Assembly: GCA_009859145.1 (NCBI GenBank) | Contig: VRVR01000051.1 | Span: 171,155-235,154 of the forward strand | Direction of reading: 5' to 3' | DNA: 64,000 nt | Source: Andalucia godoyi | Lineage: Eukaryota > Discoba > Jakobea > Jakobida > Andaluciidae | In this document: piece after piece, positions 29,443 through 40,275 of the stretch | Layout: each line of letters begins with the position of its first letter | How positions within the stretch are numbered: the stretch's first letter is position 1 | Translations under genes and position numbers: made by a program | Notes under the pieces: model-generated | The model's database searches: none | What the model was told of the DNA's origin: nothing | Seen by the model: only the letters and a program-made list of their open reading frames with translations

Positions 29443-32400
29443 TCGACTTCTCTGCGCATCTTGCGTTCACGCAAAAAGTTTCGCATGGCGGTCAGATCCG
29501 GGCCGCTGTTGGGACGCGCATTGCCACCGGTGGCGGCGCGACGACTGCTATCCGAACTGCCTAGGGACTGAGACTGAGTGCGGTGGCTGGACTCTTCGGG
29601 AGCGGAAGAGAACGTCGTGGCGGTCGTCGGCGTGGAAAAGAAAGGGTCCGATGCATATGTGTTCAACGACGCAAGCGCCGAGCTTCTGGACGTAGAGGGC
29701 GCAAAGCCTGTGGACGGCGGCGACGTAAAGTCATTCGTTGTCGCACGATGTTCAAAGTACGAAGAGTACAAATTCGAACGCGCAACACTGCTGCTCTCCT
29801 GTGATTTCAAATCTTCCTTGCGTTCTTGCGCACTGTTCCAGTTCGTGCTCGTGTACCCGTACCCTCCATTGTGCGGGTCGGATGGCTGGTAGGAAGACGA
29901 AAATGTCGATGCAGTCGTCGACGAGTCGTCAAGCGACGCAGCCAGTGCATTGGCGCCAGTTGCAGGTCCCGAGAGGCGCTGCTCAAGGAAGCGATTCGAA
30001 GAATTCAGCTGGTCATTTGCAGCACGCAGACGCGCGACTTCTGAACCCATGCGCTGCCGAGCAACCTCCGCTTCGTGCAGCCGATCGACGACGGCAGCCA
30101 TGTCTCCCAACTCTTCTTTCACGGACCGCACCACTGCGAATTGCTGCCGGAGAACAGTAATTTCCGTCTGCAGCTTTTCGTTCGCAGCACACTGCTCCTC
30201 CAGGCGTTGCTTCAGGCTGCCAAGCATGCTCTGAACTTGTTCAGCCATTCGAGAAACCCGGCGGCGGTGAGCCTCTTCCAAAACCTCGTCAGCAACGACG
30301 GAGTAGCTGCCATGCACCGAACGAGTGACAGACTGACCAGCGTGGGTTGTGCGAGGAGGCGAATAAACTCCAGGTGCAGCCGCAACCGTCGGATTTGGAA
30401 GCTGCAACATCGCTGCGACATGCGCAAGAATATGTGTCCACGATTCTCGGGACTTGACGTGCACCTCTGTAACAGACGAGCCAGGAACGATGGCAACCAC
30501 CTGGCCTTGGGTATTCGATGTATACTCACCTGCATGTTCTCTTCCTGGGGAAGAAGCCAGAGACGACGACGGTGTCGATCCTGGAAGCGAAACTCCCGTA
30601 ACCGCATACGCAGCAGGCTGCAGAACAAGAGTGGCAACAGTGAGTTCCTCTTGCAAATTCGCAATGAGAGCATCTCGAATTGCACACATGCGAATCAGCA
30701 TCAGAAGTGCCGCTTCCAGTCGAGGAATGGACAACGTTGGCGGCCCAGCATACGCCATCATCGGACCAGTCAACGAATCAGAGGACACGGAAGCCGATGT
30801 TGAAGAGGAAGAGAAGGAATGCGCATTGCTCGACGATCCAAGCACAATATGCTCTCCTTCAGACTCCAGGTTGCTCATGAATGCAGCTGCAGGCATGCGT
30901 ACAACATCGCCGTCCCTGGTCAGATAGTCCACGGTAGCGTGCACACGAAGCAGTGCTTCGTGGATCGCCCGAATCGCGGCCTTTTCAGAAGGGTTTGCAG
31001 GACCATTCTCTCCGGATCTGCGAGATGTGTGGAACTGAGGATCCATCGACGACGACGACGACTGCAGCACGTGAATGGTGTCCTCCAGTGTCCTCACATT
31101 CGACTCCGCAAGACCCACTTGGTCCCTCAAACTCGACAAATGTTCTTGCAATGATGTATTCTGCTTCCTCAGCGACACCACCTCCGAAGTCAACGAGCGG
31201 ATGTGCTCACGAAGACCCGCAGCGCCATTCACACCGTTCGGAGTGCTCAGCAGTGCCGATCGAGCATCCTCGGCGTGCGAATCCTCCGCCCAGCCATTCG
31301 AAACGACCAAGGGATTATTCATGAATGCATTGCTGTTCGGGGGTTGGCTTTGTGACAGCGATGTGCTATTCACTCCAATACTTCCGCCATTCACGGAGAC
31401 TTGCAAAGACTTTTCGGCAAGGGCGTTCACCAGTTGGGATTCGAGCTGTTCGGCTTTCGTTTTCTCTCTCATCCACGCTTGCCGATAATGCTCCACTTGG
31501 TCCTTGAGAGACGTAATTTCTTCCAAGTATTTCCGGATGTCCTCGGATGGATACTGATGCGAGGCCTGCGCATCCAACTTTGATTGCAGCATTCGACACA
31601 GGGCCTTGAAATCAACCTCGGTGTTGATCGTGGGATGTACACGAACCTTGGCGGCCCGCTGTCCAAACAGCAGGGACGTGAGCGACTCTTGGAGATTATC
31701 GTTTGAAGGACCGACATTGACAACCAAAGATGTACGTGCATTCCCACCAAGAACATCTTGCAGAAGCCGTGTAAGTTTGGAATCTCTCCAAGGAATGAAT
31801 TTTTCGCTGGTGGAATCTCCTCTGGAAGTCGGAGTAGACGGTGGTTGATGCGAGGGAGACGACGACGATCCGTCATCGTAGAACGTGTTACTCTGCGGGG
31901 CGTGTGACGAGTTCGAGGACGCGGCCAACGCTGCAATCACATTACCCAGCGCGGACAATGACAAATTGATGGCTTTGGCCTCCTCAAAGAGCTGGCCTTC
32001 TGGGAGGGTTTTCGAGGCCCTTTCCGATCCTGCAAGGTCCACACACATCAGCTTGGACCGCGTAACGGAGTGGTCTGCTTCATTCCGTCGCTCCACGGTC
32101 AACGTGAACACAGTGTGCGAGCGGGACGACTTTGCATTCATCTTCGTGGCCGCAACTGCTTTTGCCTTCGACCCATGCATCAGCAGCGCCATCACCTGTT
32201 CTTTGGACCGCACAACATGCTCCGTAAGCCCGTCCACATAAACGCGGCCATCGCTAGATTCTCGAATCTTCAGGTTATTTCGATTCAGATTGGACATGGA
32301 CATGGACATAGACGGCGATGCAGACAGCGATCCCGACGATCCGTTCTGCTGCAGTGTCGAAAACAGATTCTGGCTCGCGAATGCTGACCGCGATGAGTTG

Positions 32401-33248
32401 GACGACGGTGACGCAGGGGTGTACACAGAGGAGGAGCTCGCCAGTAGATCCTGGATGGTCTCCAAGTAGATCTGGCAGTACGACACGGTCACTCGGAATG
32501 GGTTCACAAACGCACTTGGGGCCGAGGTCGACGTGGGAACCCCGCTCATCGCCAAGCCTGAAGTCCCACCCGGGTGCGTCGTCATTCCTGCAATCTTTCC
32601 AAGATCCGGATGGACCTTGTTGAAGTACGAGAAGCTCGCTGCCCGAGCAATCTCCTGTTCTCCATGGACCCTGCGGAACAAATCCGACAATGCACGAGGG
32701 ATGATGCCTTCATTTTCATGCGGTTGCAGCTCTGCAAGGGTGTATGTCTTTCCAGCACCTGTCTGTCCGTATGCAAGGATGCATGCATGCACGCCCTGCA
32801 TGACTGCATCGACCGCTGGGCGACCGACTTGCTCGTATACATCTGCCTGTGTACTCGACGGCGAGAACACGGAATCAAAGACAAACGACTTTGTCTTTTC
32901 ACCGACCTGGACGCTGATTTCCCGGTCAATAGGCGACGCCCGAATCAGCGAGCAGTCCACCTCGGACATTGTTGGAGGTCGCAGCCGCGCACTGACCATG
33001 ATGCGCGAATTCGCAGGAGACGCCGCACTCAGCATGCTCTGCACCGTTGCATCGTGCTCGGACACCTTGGAATGAGACCCAGCGTGCAACTGAGGCTGGC
33101 TCTGTAAATGACTCGACGCCACATCGTAACTCCCAGAGATCCCAGACGACGACGACGACGACGACGACGACGAGCCAGACTTCGATTGCGGTCCATTCGG
33201 CCGAGCAAACGACACTCGCGAAGGAGTCCGGGGCGAAGAAGCACGCAT
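29388..33248 (-). CDS. Kinesin with N-terminal motor, ARK/KIN-U-like
   Basis: From the ATG at 33248 the protein has 1286 residues. A Ser-rich leader (1-80) precedes the motor (about 81-520): P-loop GQTGAGKT (161-168), NAKSSRSHTVF (switch I), DLAGSE (switch II), and NLSLSALGNVIAAL and SKLTRLLQDVLGGNA. The neck-like segment TEVDFKALCRMLQSKLD resembles plant ARK (KIN-UC) kinesins. The motor carries three long Ser/Pro-rich insertions: after the DLFRRVHG region, before LKIRESSDGRVYVDG, and in loop 12 before FIPWRDSKL. The tail has coiled coils (EHIRSLTSEVVSLRKQN; ANEKLQTEITVLRQQF) and ends in a poly-Gln run from a CAA/CAG repeat. The frame continues upstream to 33698 but is unlike protein. It probably moves along or organises microtubules. 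Confidence 0.92.
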
Positions 33249-33742
33249 TCCAGCCAGCCAACCAACCAACCAAAAAACAAACAAAGAAACAAACGAAACG
33301 TGAGAACACCTCGATCCACACACTCTCAGCACACACTCACGCTCTCTGACACACGCTCTCTGACGCACGCTCTCATGCAGGCATCCGCGCAAGAACGGAA
33401 GAGAAAGGAAAAGTATCCCACAGAATTTTGGTGTTTGGACGGACTTTTTACTGCTGATCACCAAAAGTTGCGGACGTTTGGGCGGCCAGTAGGAAACCAG
33501 TCTTGGTAATTCAAAAAGGAAATTGCGCTTTGATGCTGGATGGATGATGCTAGAATCCGCTACAGTCGATAGGAATTCCCACCTCTCTCGAAACAAAGCG
33601 AGAATAAGGCAACGGAGTCCATTTAAGAACAAAATGACGAAAGTGTGCAGAAGAAATGGGAATTTATTGATGGCGATTGTCGAAGTTGCTCTCACCACCG
33701 ACCATTCCGCGCTATTGACGAGGTTGTTATTGTTATTGTTGG
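33249..33742. promoter_or_regulatory. Divergent region kinesin / unknown gene
   Basis: The 494 bp contain AAC-type repeats near the kinesin start (33262-33300), CTCT-rich DNA (33340-33375) and TTG/TTA repeats at 33722-33742. No other gene is supported. Confidence 0.45.
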
Positions 33743-34375
33743 ATGTTTGTTCGGCACGTGTCGTCGTTGTCGTCGTTGTCGTCGTTGTCGTCGTTGTCGT
33801 CGTCGTCGTCGAAGCAAGTACTGCTGGATGGGATACTAAGTCGGCGTCCGCTGTGGAACCGGTATGTGGTGGAGAAGAACAAGCTGTTTTCGCTGTTGCG
33901 CAAAGTGCACTATGACAGTCGGTCGACGCTGATTCGGATGCCGTGTCCTATGCGGTTCTTGTACGGACCTCTGGACCACCTTTCCGTGTATGTTCCTGCG
34001 ACGACAGCGTTTGCCGAGAAGGACGTGTCACAGGTCACTCTTCGATGGTGGTTCTGGGAGCGGTCGTTTGCGCCGTCGGAGTTGGACCAGATGTGTGCAT
34101 TCATCGACGAGATCCAGCTGGAAAAACGCTGCATTGCCCTCGTGGGAGATATTGCAAAGTCTTTTTCACCGTCAGCGGACGTACGGCAGAAGTTCGAGAT
34201 GGCTCGCAGAGCCTCCACGAGCCTTAACCTCGACGACTGGGTCGGGAATACCAAGAAGATCGTGCTGAACCCGGGGGAGCACCCGGATATGGAGGAGGGC
34301 CAACGGGCGATTGTGAGATCCTGGAGAGGCACGTTTGATGTGCAATACGAGTGGCTCCCGAAACACAAGGTGTAG
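33743..34375 (+). CDS. Unknown protein (210 aa)
   Basis: The frame begins with ATG at 33743. Residues 7-24 are Ser-Leu/Ser repeats from a TCGTCGTTG simple repeat. After that comes a compact, well-mixed domain (KLFSLLRKVHYDSRSTLIRM, FLYGPLDHLSVYVPAT, VTLRWWFWERSFAPSELDQM, WRGTFDVQYEWLPKHKV). The Trp-rich segment and alternating hydrophobics suggest a folded soluble domain. I do not recognise the family. The real start may be later than the repeat. It is divergent from the kinesin and convergent with the LRR-SCP2 gene. Confidence 0.6.
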   Translation: MFVRHVSSLSSLSSLSSLSSSSSKQVLLDGILSRRPLWNRYVVEKNKLFSLLRKVHYDSRSTLIRMPCPMRFLYGPLDHLSVYVPATTAFAEKDVSQVTLRWWFWERSFAPSELDQMCAFIDEIQLEKRCIALVGDIAKSFSPSADVRQKFEMARRASTSLNLDDWVGNTKKIVLNPGEHPDMEEGQRAIVRSWRGTFDVQYEWLPKHKV

Positions 34376-34861
34376 CACCAAACGTGGTCCACAGGATGTC
34401 TCATCAACGTCGTCACCCCAGAATGTCCTCTCCTCTTCCAAACATCGGAGAGAGTTGTCTTTTGAGATCCCACACTCTGCAGCCCCTCCGGCTCGTTGTA
34501 CAGGCACAGGAATGTCTATGCGATGCTGTGCGCCGAGAAGGAGAGCGCTTGGTTGAAAACCGGTGGGAATTAGAGTGTTTTATATAGAGGAGAGGCTGGG
34601 GAAGCAAAGCGTGTCTACTGGCCACGCGTCGAGAAAGAAAAGAAAACCAACAACACGAAACAACTGCTGCGAGAGGATAGGCCAAACATAAACGACAAGC
34701 CACCAGCAGATTAAAGCAATCATACGAGATAACGGGCGGGGAGAAAAGAACATTGACAGACGAGCAGCAAAACCAAAACCAAAACCAAAACCAAAAAAAA
34801 TAAATATTTAATAATAAATAATAAATACAATCCAATATATATGTGAGATGCACTGTTGGAA
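34376..34861. other. Convergent 3' gap
   Basis: Both neighbours end here. The 486 bp includes an AAAACC repeat (about 34770-34795) followed by AT-rich, AATAAA-containing DNA suited to polyadenylation in both directions. No gene is seen. Confidence 0.45.
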
Positions 34862-37800
34862 TCAGCGATTTGGATTTGCAGCTGGACGGCGAGCAGGTGC
34901 CTTTGCGAACAGAGCATCCATCTGGCCAACAAGGTCTTCTGGACGCCCTCGACTGGAATACACGGGCATGGTAAGCGCATGTTTTCGTGACGGCTCCTCT
35001 GTCATGTTCTGCGAGCTCTTTGATTTTGATTTCAGTTGTGCCACAGCAGAAACCATTTTGGACATTCCGGCTTCAAAGAAGCTCTTCTTCCTTGCCTGAA
35101 CATTGGACACGGCTGCCTGGATTTCCTCGGCACTCTTACCTTCCCGACGAGCAGCCACAAACGCCTTGTACCGTTCCTGCTCAAACTTGAATGCTTGCGA
35201 AAAGTTCATCAGTTCGCCCAGCTGATCAACTTTCACCTTTCCTTGCGAGAATGCCTTCATGTACGTGACGGAGCCGTCCAAGATGTTCAACAGCGTGGGA
35301 CGGTCAATACGAAGTGTGCACGACGGACTCGCACACGCACACTTCTCGACGGCAACATCGGCATTCGAGACAATAATGGAAGCAACTTCTGCTTCGACGC
35401 CATCCACAAGCACCACGAACAGCAGGGCACCGTTCCAGTTCGTCGGGGTGTAGCAAGTGGGGATGAATTCCAGAGCTTCCTGCAGCCTTTCGCTTTCTGA
35501 CATCTCCCCCTTGTCGACGTCCGAGCTGTCGCTTTCGTCCTCTAGCACCCAATGAAAGGCAGCACAGAACATCACCATTCCAGAAATATCTTCCGAGCGA
35601 ATGACACCGTCCTGGAACAACTTGGAATAGGAAGTCCGACCTGTGAGAAACCGGCACACAACTTCTATACTCGCTTCCAGGACGAAGAAGAATTCCGACC
35701 CGTCTTCCGTCTTCTCTTCCCGGCCTGCAGAATACCTCTCGACAATGAGGGACTCCGAAGTGGTCCGAACAATAATTGCTGGAACATGGCCTCCAGAAAC
35801 ACGAAAGAGTGCGCTCTTCGGCATCAGCGACCCATTCCAGGAGGCAACAAGTTTTGCGAATGCTGCTTCAAGACTCGCCTCATCGCGCGCACGCACATCC
35901 TCCACGGCCTTTTCTTCTGCAGTCAGAACCTTTGGCTTGTTCCCGTTCTGTACAAACGCCTCATAGCCGTCTTTGGACATTGGAAACGCCTGCGAAAACA
36001 TCAGCGCCATACCAAGATCCGATACCATGAGCTGACCCTGCATAATGGCCATCATACTGTCCAGGGCCCCGGACAGCAATGCCTCGAAAACCTCCAACGT
36101 CCCAGACACATGCAGGACAAACACATCAAGTCGGTTCTTGCACGTCAAAATGCAGCACTTTCCTTCCGCGACGCGGATAACCACGCAAACGACTCCCAAT
36201 ACTTCCCACAGGATATCTCCTTGGAAAAAACACGAGGCCGGCGAGAAGATTGTCAATAAATAATGCAACGCGTGTTTGAGCTTGGCGTGGCGTGCAACGA
36301 TGTTGCACTTCTCAAAAGATCGCAAACCAATTTTCGACTTTGCAGCATCAGCAAACGCAGCAAACCCCTCTTTCGAGACAGGAAATGCTTGTGTAAACAT
36401 CAGCCCCATAGTCAAGTCGGACAGCGACAACCTTCCCTCCATCATTGCTGCCATCGTATCCAGAGTACCCGACAAAAGTGATGAAAAGGTCTCCAGCGCA
36501 CCTGAAACTTTTAGAACGAATGGCGAGGACGGAGACGTTTCCGTTGAGAATATAGCACAGCATCCGTTTTCCACGCGAATGACGATAAATACAACATCTA
36601 TGATTTCCCAAATAATGTCGCCCTGGAAGACTGCCGTTGCCGGAGAAAATGCAGAAGCCAAGTACTCGAGAGCCAGCAGCAAGCTCTCGTGCTCCCCGAC
36701 AACCTCCGATTCGTCAAAAGGAACAAGCAATGATTTCCGTTCCGATTCTTTCTTCGCCGCCTCAAAGACTGCAAAGCCCTCTTTTGATACCGGAAAAGCC
36801 TGCGAAAACATGAGTGCCATTCCCAAATCCGAAACGGACAATCGGCCCTCCATGATCGCCGACATGCTATCCAAGGTCCCCGACAGCAGCGCTTCGAACG
36901 TTTCCATCGCTCCAGACACTTTCAGAACAAAAACATCGCTGGCTGCCGAGCACGGAGTCGACAATATCTCGCAAGCCCCGACAGCTACGCGTATGATAAT
37001 TGACGCAACATTTTGAACTTCCCACACAATATCACCCTGGAAGTAGCAGGTCAGCGGGGAGAACGAAGACACCAAATACTGAAGAGCAGTGCGCAGTTTT
37101 GGGTGTTGCAGAACAATTGGGCACGTGTCAAAGGGAACGGGAACAGGGACGGCGGACTTGTCATTCTCTGATTCTTCCAAATGTTTCCGAGCTTCAAAGG
37201 CTGCAAACCCTTCTTTGGAGATAGAGAATGCCTGCGCAAACATGAGAGCCATGCCGATGTCCGAGACAAATAGTTTTCCTTCCATGATTGCCGCCATGCT
37301 TTCCAACGAGCCTGACAGGAGTTTTTCAAACGTTTCAAGAGAGCCAGAGACCTTCATCACAAACGCATCCAGCGGTTCGGAAGCCGAAAAAACCTCGCAT
37401 ACTCCGTTCTGCACGCGAATGACCACATACACAATCCCCTGAACTTCCCATAGAATGTCACCCTGGAAGAAACACGTTGCCGGGGAAAACGTGGACATCA
37501 AGTATTCGAGAGCCAGCTTCAACGGTCCCCGGCTCTGAATGTCCGTGCTCTCTGTAAACCTGACCAATGCCGCCGGTGTCGCCGCAGCAGCCGGTGATGG
37601 CTCCGTGATGCTGTTGGAACTGGACGAAGAAGACAGCGACGGCGACGGCGACGACGACGATGACGTCTTTATATTCCGTCGCCTAATACCAGCATTCGCA
37701 AACAAGTCGGCCGCTGCACCAGGACTGGAAAACAGCACGTCATTCGCGGTTGCCGACTGCCCTGCCGTCGCCATCTGCAGCTCGGGAAGCTTCGAACTCG

Positions 37801-38164
37801 TGACATGGTCATTTGCCTGGATAGATGGCATTGTCGTCTCGGAGCCCGCGCGAGCAACAGGCTGCTTGTCGAGCATCTTGAGCGTTGGAACCCTCGATAT
37901 AACATGCTCTCTGTAGTCGGGCTTTCGGCATACTGGGTTTCCCGACAAGTCGAGTTCTTCAAGGGCCGGGGCATCCAGAATCCCATCCAGCTGCCGAAGA
38001 AACGAGAACTTGTTGTGGCTTAGATCAAGATATCGGAGACTCGCACACTTTAAAAACGAGTCCGTTTCATGGTACTCCTGGCGCGAAATCGTCGCTCGTT
38101 CAATTCGAGAAACATCGCCCCGAATCCCTGCAGCGATTCCAATCTTGTCCGCCAACAGCTTCAT
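34862..38164 (-). CDS. LRR protein with six tandem SCP2-like (sterol carrier) repeats
   Basis: This 1100-residue protein has a short leucine-rich-repeat unit with LRR cap at residues about 40-100 (LRYLDLSHNKFSFL, LEELDLSGNP, YREHVISRVPTLKMLD), a Ser-rich linker (110-210), then six repeats of about 110 residues at roughly 216-325, 358-470, 496-607, 629-740, 764-875 and 895-1005. Repeats 1-4 are close copies with FFQGDILWEV, VIRV..G.C.I, FVLKVSG..ETFEALLSG, then AIMEGRLSVSDLGMALMFSQAF. This last block aligns with the SCP2 domain (DSDFLALMTG...FFQGKLKITG), which binds sterols and acyl lipids. Repeats 5-6 are diverged. No signal peptide or membrane segment is seen, so it is probably cytosolic. 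Function is unknown; multivalent lipid binding or scaffolding is inferred. Confidence 0.85.
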   Translation of the reverse strand: MKLLADKIGIAAGIRGDVSRIERATISRQEYHETDSFLKCASLRYLDLSHNKFSFLRQLDGILDAPALEELDLSGNPVCRKPDYREHVISRVPTLKMLDKQPVARAGSETTMPSIQANDHVTSSKLPELQMATAGQSATANDVLFSSPGAAADLFANAGIRRRNIKTSSSSSPSPSLSSSSSSNSITEPSPAAAATPAALVRFTESTDIQSRGPLKLALEYLMSTFSPATCFFQGDILWEVQGIVYVVIRVQNGVCEVFSASEPLDAFVMKVSGSLETFEKLLSGSLESMAAIMEGKLFVSDIGMALMFAQAFSISKEGFAAFEARKHLEESENDKSAVPVPVPFDTCPIVLQHPKLRTALQYLVSSFSPLTCYFQGDIVWEVQNVASIIIRVAVGACEILSTPCSAASDVFVLKVSGAMETFEALLSGTLDSMSAIMEGRLSVSDLGMALMFSQAFPVSKEGFAVFEAAKKESERKSLLVPFDESEVVGEHESLLLALEYLASAFSPATAVFQGDIIWEIIDVVFIVIRVENGCCAIFSTETSPSSPFVLKVSGALETFSSLLSGTLDTMAAMMEGRLSLSDLTMGLMFTQAFPVSKEGFAAFADAAKSKIGLRSFEKCNIVARHAKLKHALHYLLTIFSPASCFFQGDILWEVLGVVCVVIRVAEGKCCILTCKNRLDVFVLHVSGTLEVFEALLSGALDSMMAIMQGQLMVSDLGMALMFSQAFPMSKDGYEAFVQNGNKPKVLTAEEKAVEDVRARDEASLEAAFAKLVASWNGSLMPKSALFRVSGGHVPAIIVRTTSESLIVERYSAGREEKTEDGSEFFFVLEASIEVVCRFLTGRTSYSKLFQDGVIRSEDISGMVMFCAAFHWVLEDESDSSDVDKGEMSESERLQEALEFIPTCYTPTNWNGALLFVVLVDGVEAEVASIIVSNADVAVEKCACASPSCTLRIDRPTLLNILDGSVTYMKAFSQGKVKVDQLGELMNFSQAFKFEQERYKAFVAARREGKSAEEIQAAVSNVQARKKSFFEAGMSKMVSAVAQLKSKSKSSQNMTEEPSRKHALTMPVYSSRGRPEDLVGQMDALFAKAPARRPAANPNR
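35150..37519 (-). repeat. Six tandem SCP2-like coding repeats
   Basis: The repeats of about 330 bp (first four) to 340 bp are separated by 20-40 codon linkers. Repeats 1-4 share FQGDI, WEV/WEI, LETF and SDLGMALMF-type blocks nearly unchanged, indicating internal duplication after the family arose; repeats 5-6 keep only the pattern. Confidence 0.85.
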
Positions 38165-38580
38165 TCCTGTGCGTCGTGAGGCCGCTCTGTGTCGCTCTGT
38201 ATACGACGCAAATCAACGAACACACACACAACACTAATAAAGGAAAATGATATATATTACAACAACAAAAAGAAAAGAAAAGAAAACTGCAAACTGCAAA
38301 CAAGCTTTGATGAAGCAGTAAATAACAAAACAAAAGACAAAACAAAAGTCCGAAAATCGGGGAACGTTCTTCGCTCTTTCTTTGGACAGTTTGATTGTGC
38401 ATGATGCTTGAGTCCGGAGCTTCCAAAATTCCCGAAATGTCGAAAGCGCAAACCGTTTCCTCGCAAGTCAACTCATGAATAGTTCCCGTAATCAGCAAGT
38501 TGGTGGCCTGTTTGTGGAGTCAGGAGTCGTAGTAGTAGCCGTGGCGGCCGTGGAAGCAGCAGCAGAAGAAGTGCTCGAGT
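38165..38580. promoter_or_regulatory. Divergent region between LRR-SCP2 and Cys-rich membrane protein genes
   Basis: The 416 bp holds both promoters. The LRR-SCP2 side is A-rich with AAAAC/AAAAG repeats (38260-38350). No gene is supported. Confidence 0.45.
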
Positions 38581-39927
38581 ATGCGGCATACTGCGAGTGC
38601 AGTGGTGCTGGTGGTCGGGGTGGTCGTCGTGATGTCTGCAATGTTTGGTGGTGTTGTGCATGCGGTGACGGGCGATACACTGCTGTTTGATAATTTCTAT
38701 ACTGGCGACTTGGACGCGATTGGGTGTTCGTGTGACGCGACCCTTCCGAATGGGTCGTGGGACAATACGCGAAACTGCTATTGTGTGAGCGGAATATGCG
38801 ATAGACAGCGCATTGCAGCCGAGCCGTGTGTCTCGGGGCTTCAGTGCTTCTCTGGGAACTGCACGTCTGGGCTGTGCGCTGCGGTGCCGACCGGGCAGCC
38901 GTGTTTGCGGTCCAGAGCCCGGACGTACCGAGGCGAGATTCCCAACCCGTGCGCAAGAGACTCGTTCTGTACGTTCAATGACTCGTCGAGTCTGCGAGGA
39001 ATGTGTGTGCCGAAACTGCCGCTGGGGAGTGCGTGCGGCTGGCAAGAGCAGTATTACGATGGATGCAGCGCCGGGACGTTCTGCTACATTGCCAACGAAG
39101 ACAGCGGCACGTGCGTCCCCATGTTTCAGCGTGGGTTTGAAGCTTCGTGCTCGGGAGGGTCGTTTTCGGATGATTTCTACTGCAAAGCGAGTCTCGTGTG
39201 TGCCGATGGCGTTTGCCAGCAAAACACGCCGTTTTTGTGCGAGACAGACAGCGACTGTCCACGGCTCTCTGGAGGATGCGCAGTCTCCACGGGCAAGTGC
39301 TTGGCCGCAAATCCGGCTGTTATCAATGTTACCAAATGTGATGAATCGTACCAGTCCTTGGTCAGCTGTTTGGCGCAGCACCAGTGCTCCTGGACTGTGG
39401 GCGGTGCACCAACGCTGCAGGACTCGTGCAAGTCACATTGTTTCCGTGAGCTCATTCAGGTGTCTTGCTGTGAAACACCCAATGCACTTCCAGAGGGATT
39501 GAGTTGTTCTGTCGACGCCTTTATCCCTCCTCCCACTGCAGGCTGCAGGAGCTTAGGTGCCAATTCGGGCAGTGACAGCACTCGCGTTTGCAGCCTGTGT
39601 GTGTTTGCCATCGTGTTGGGTGTTGCGATGCTCGTTGCTGGCGTATGTCTGCTGCGTTTTGGCGTGAACTCCTCCACGATTCGTCTGCTGTCTTGGATGA
39701 TGTTTGTGGGGAGTTTTGCTTCGATTCTGACTGGCTTCCTTGTTCAATTCGCAGGCTATGACTGCGCAGTTTGTCTGTTTTGCATCATTTTCCAAACTCC
39801 TTTCGTGTTGACATGGATTGTGGGATCCTTGTTCTACAGAAGAAACCTTTACGGAAAGACAGTGGCTTCCGAGTACGCAATGTTTGATGTGCCGAGTGCC
39901 TCCCGAGACGACCCAGATGCAGATTGA
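38581..39927 (+). CDS. Cys-rich secreted/membrane protein with C-terminal membrane segments (448 aa)
   Basis: The N-terminus is a signal peptide (SAVVLVVGVVVVMSAMFGGVVHA). The extracellular part (about 30-335) contains more than 30 cysteines in short spacings (GCSCDATLPNGSW, CYCVSGICD, CVSGLQCFSGNCTSGLC, CETDSDCPRLSGGC), like the disulfide-rich modules seen in protist surface proteins. Several N-glycosylation sites are visible. Three to four hydrophobic segments follow (LCVFAIVLGVAMLVAGVCLL, LLSWMMFVGSFASILTGFLV, FCIIFQTPFVLTWIVGSLF) and then a short cytosolic tail. No named family is recognised. It is head to head with the LRR-SCP2 gene. Confidence 0.8.
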   Translation: MRHTASAVVLVVGVVVVMSAMFGGVVHAVTGDTLLFDNFYTGDLDAIGCSCDATLPNGSWDNTRNCYCVSGICDRQRIAAEPCVSGLQCFSGNCTSGLCAAVPTGQPCLRSRARTYRGEIPNPCARDSFCTFNDSSSLRGMCVPKLPLGSACGWQEQYYDGCSAGTFCYIANEDSGTCVPMFQRGFEASCSGGSFSDDFYCKASLVCADGVCQQNTPFLCETDSDCPRLSGGCAVSTGKCLAANPAVINVTKCDESYQSLVSCLAQHQCSWTVGGAPTLQDSCKSHCFRELIQVSCCETPNALPEGLSCSVDAFIPPPTAGCRSLGANSGSDSTRVCSLCVFAIVLGVAMLVAGVCLLRFGVNSSTIRLLSWMMFVGSFASILTGFLVQFAGYDCAVCLFCIIFQTPFVLTWIVGSLFYRRNLYGKTVASEYAMFDVPSASRDDPDAD

Positions 39928-40275
39928 TTCTCGATGATTCTACTCCTTGCGCATCTGTGCAGTTTATTTTTCTGTCTCCTCTTCTCCCTGTTTTCTCTGG
40001 TCTTTTCCGACCACCCGCAATTTTAAGGTTGGTCGTTCTGTCTTTTTTTCCTTCCTTCCTTCTCTCTTTCTCTTGTCCTGTTGTTCGAATCTGTAGGGAG
40101 TTAAAAATAATAAAAAAAGGGCGGACCCAGAGTCGTATTAATTGATTAATTTTGTTTTTTGTGGTTGCTGAGCTCGCGGGGGTGAAGATGATGACAGACA
40201 GGGGGGAGACAGGCCGACGGTTCATTCACGGTTTCGATTTATTACTATTACCATTAATTTATCAATATACGCAGT
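39928..40275. other. Convergent 3' gap
   Basis: The 348 bp is T/C-rich and contains AATAAT/AATAAA-like sites. Both neighbouring genes end here. No gene is seen. Confidence 0.45.

Noticed and set aside
38473-39381. 302-codon minus-strand open frame opposite the Cys-rich membrane protein
   Set aside because: The plus-strand frame has a signal peptide, Cys modules and membrane segments; the antisense has none and would run across its start.
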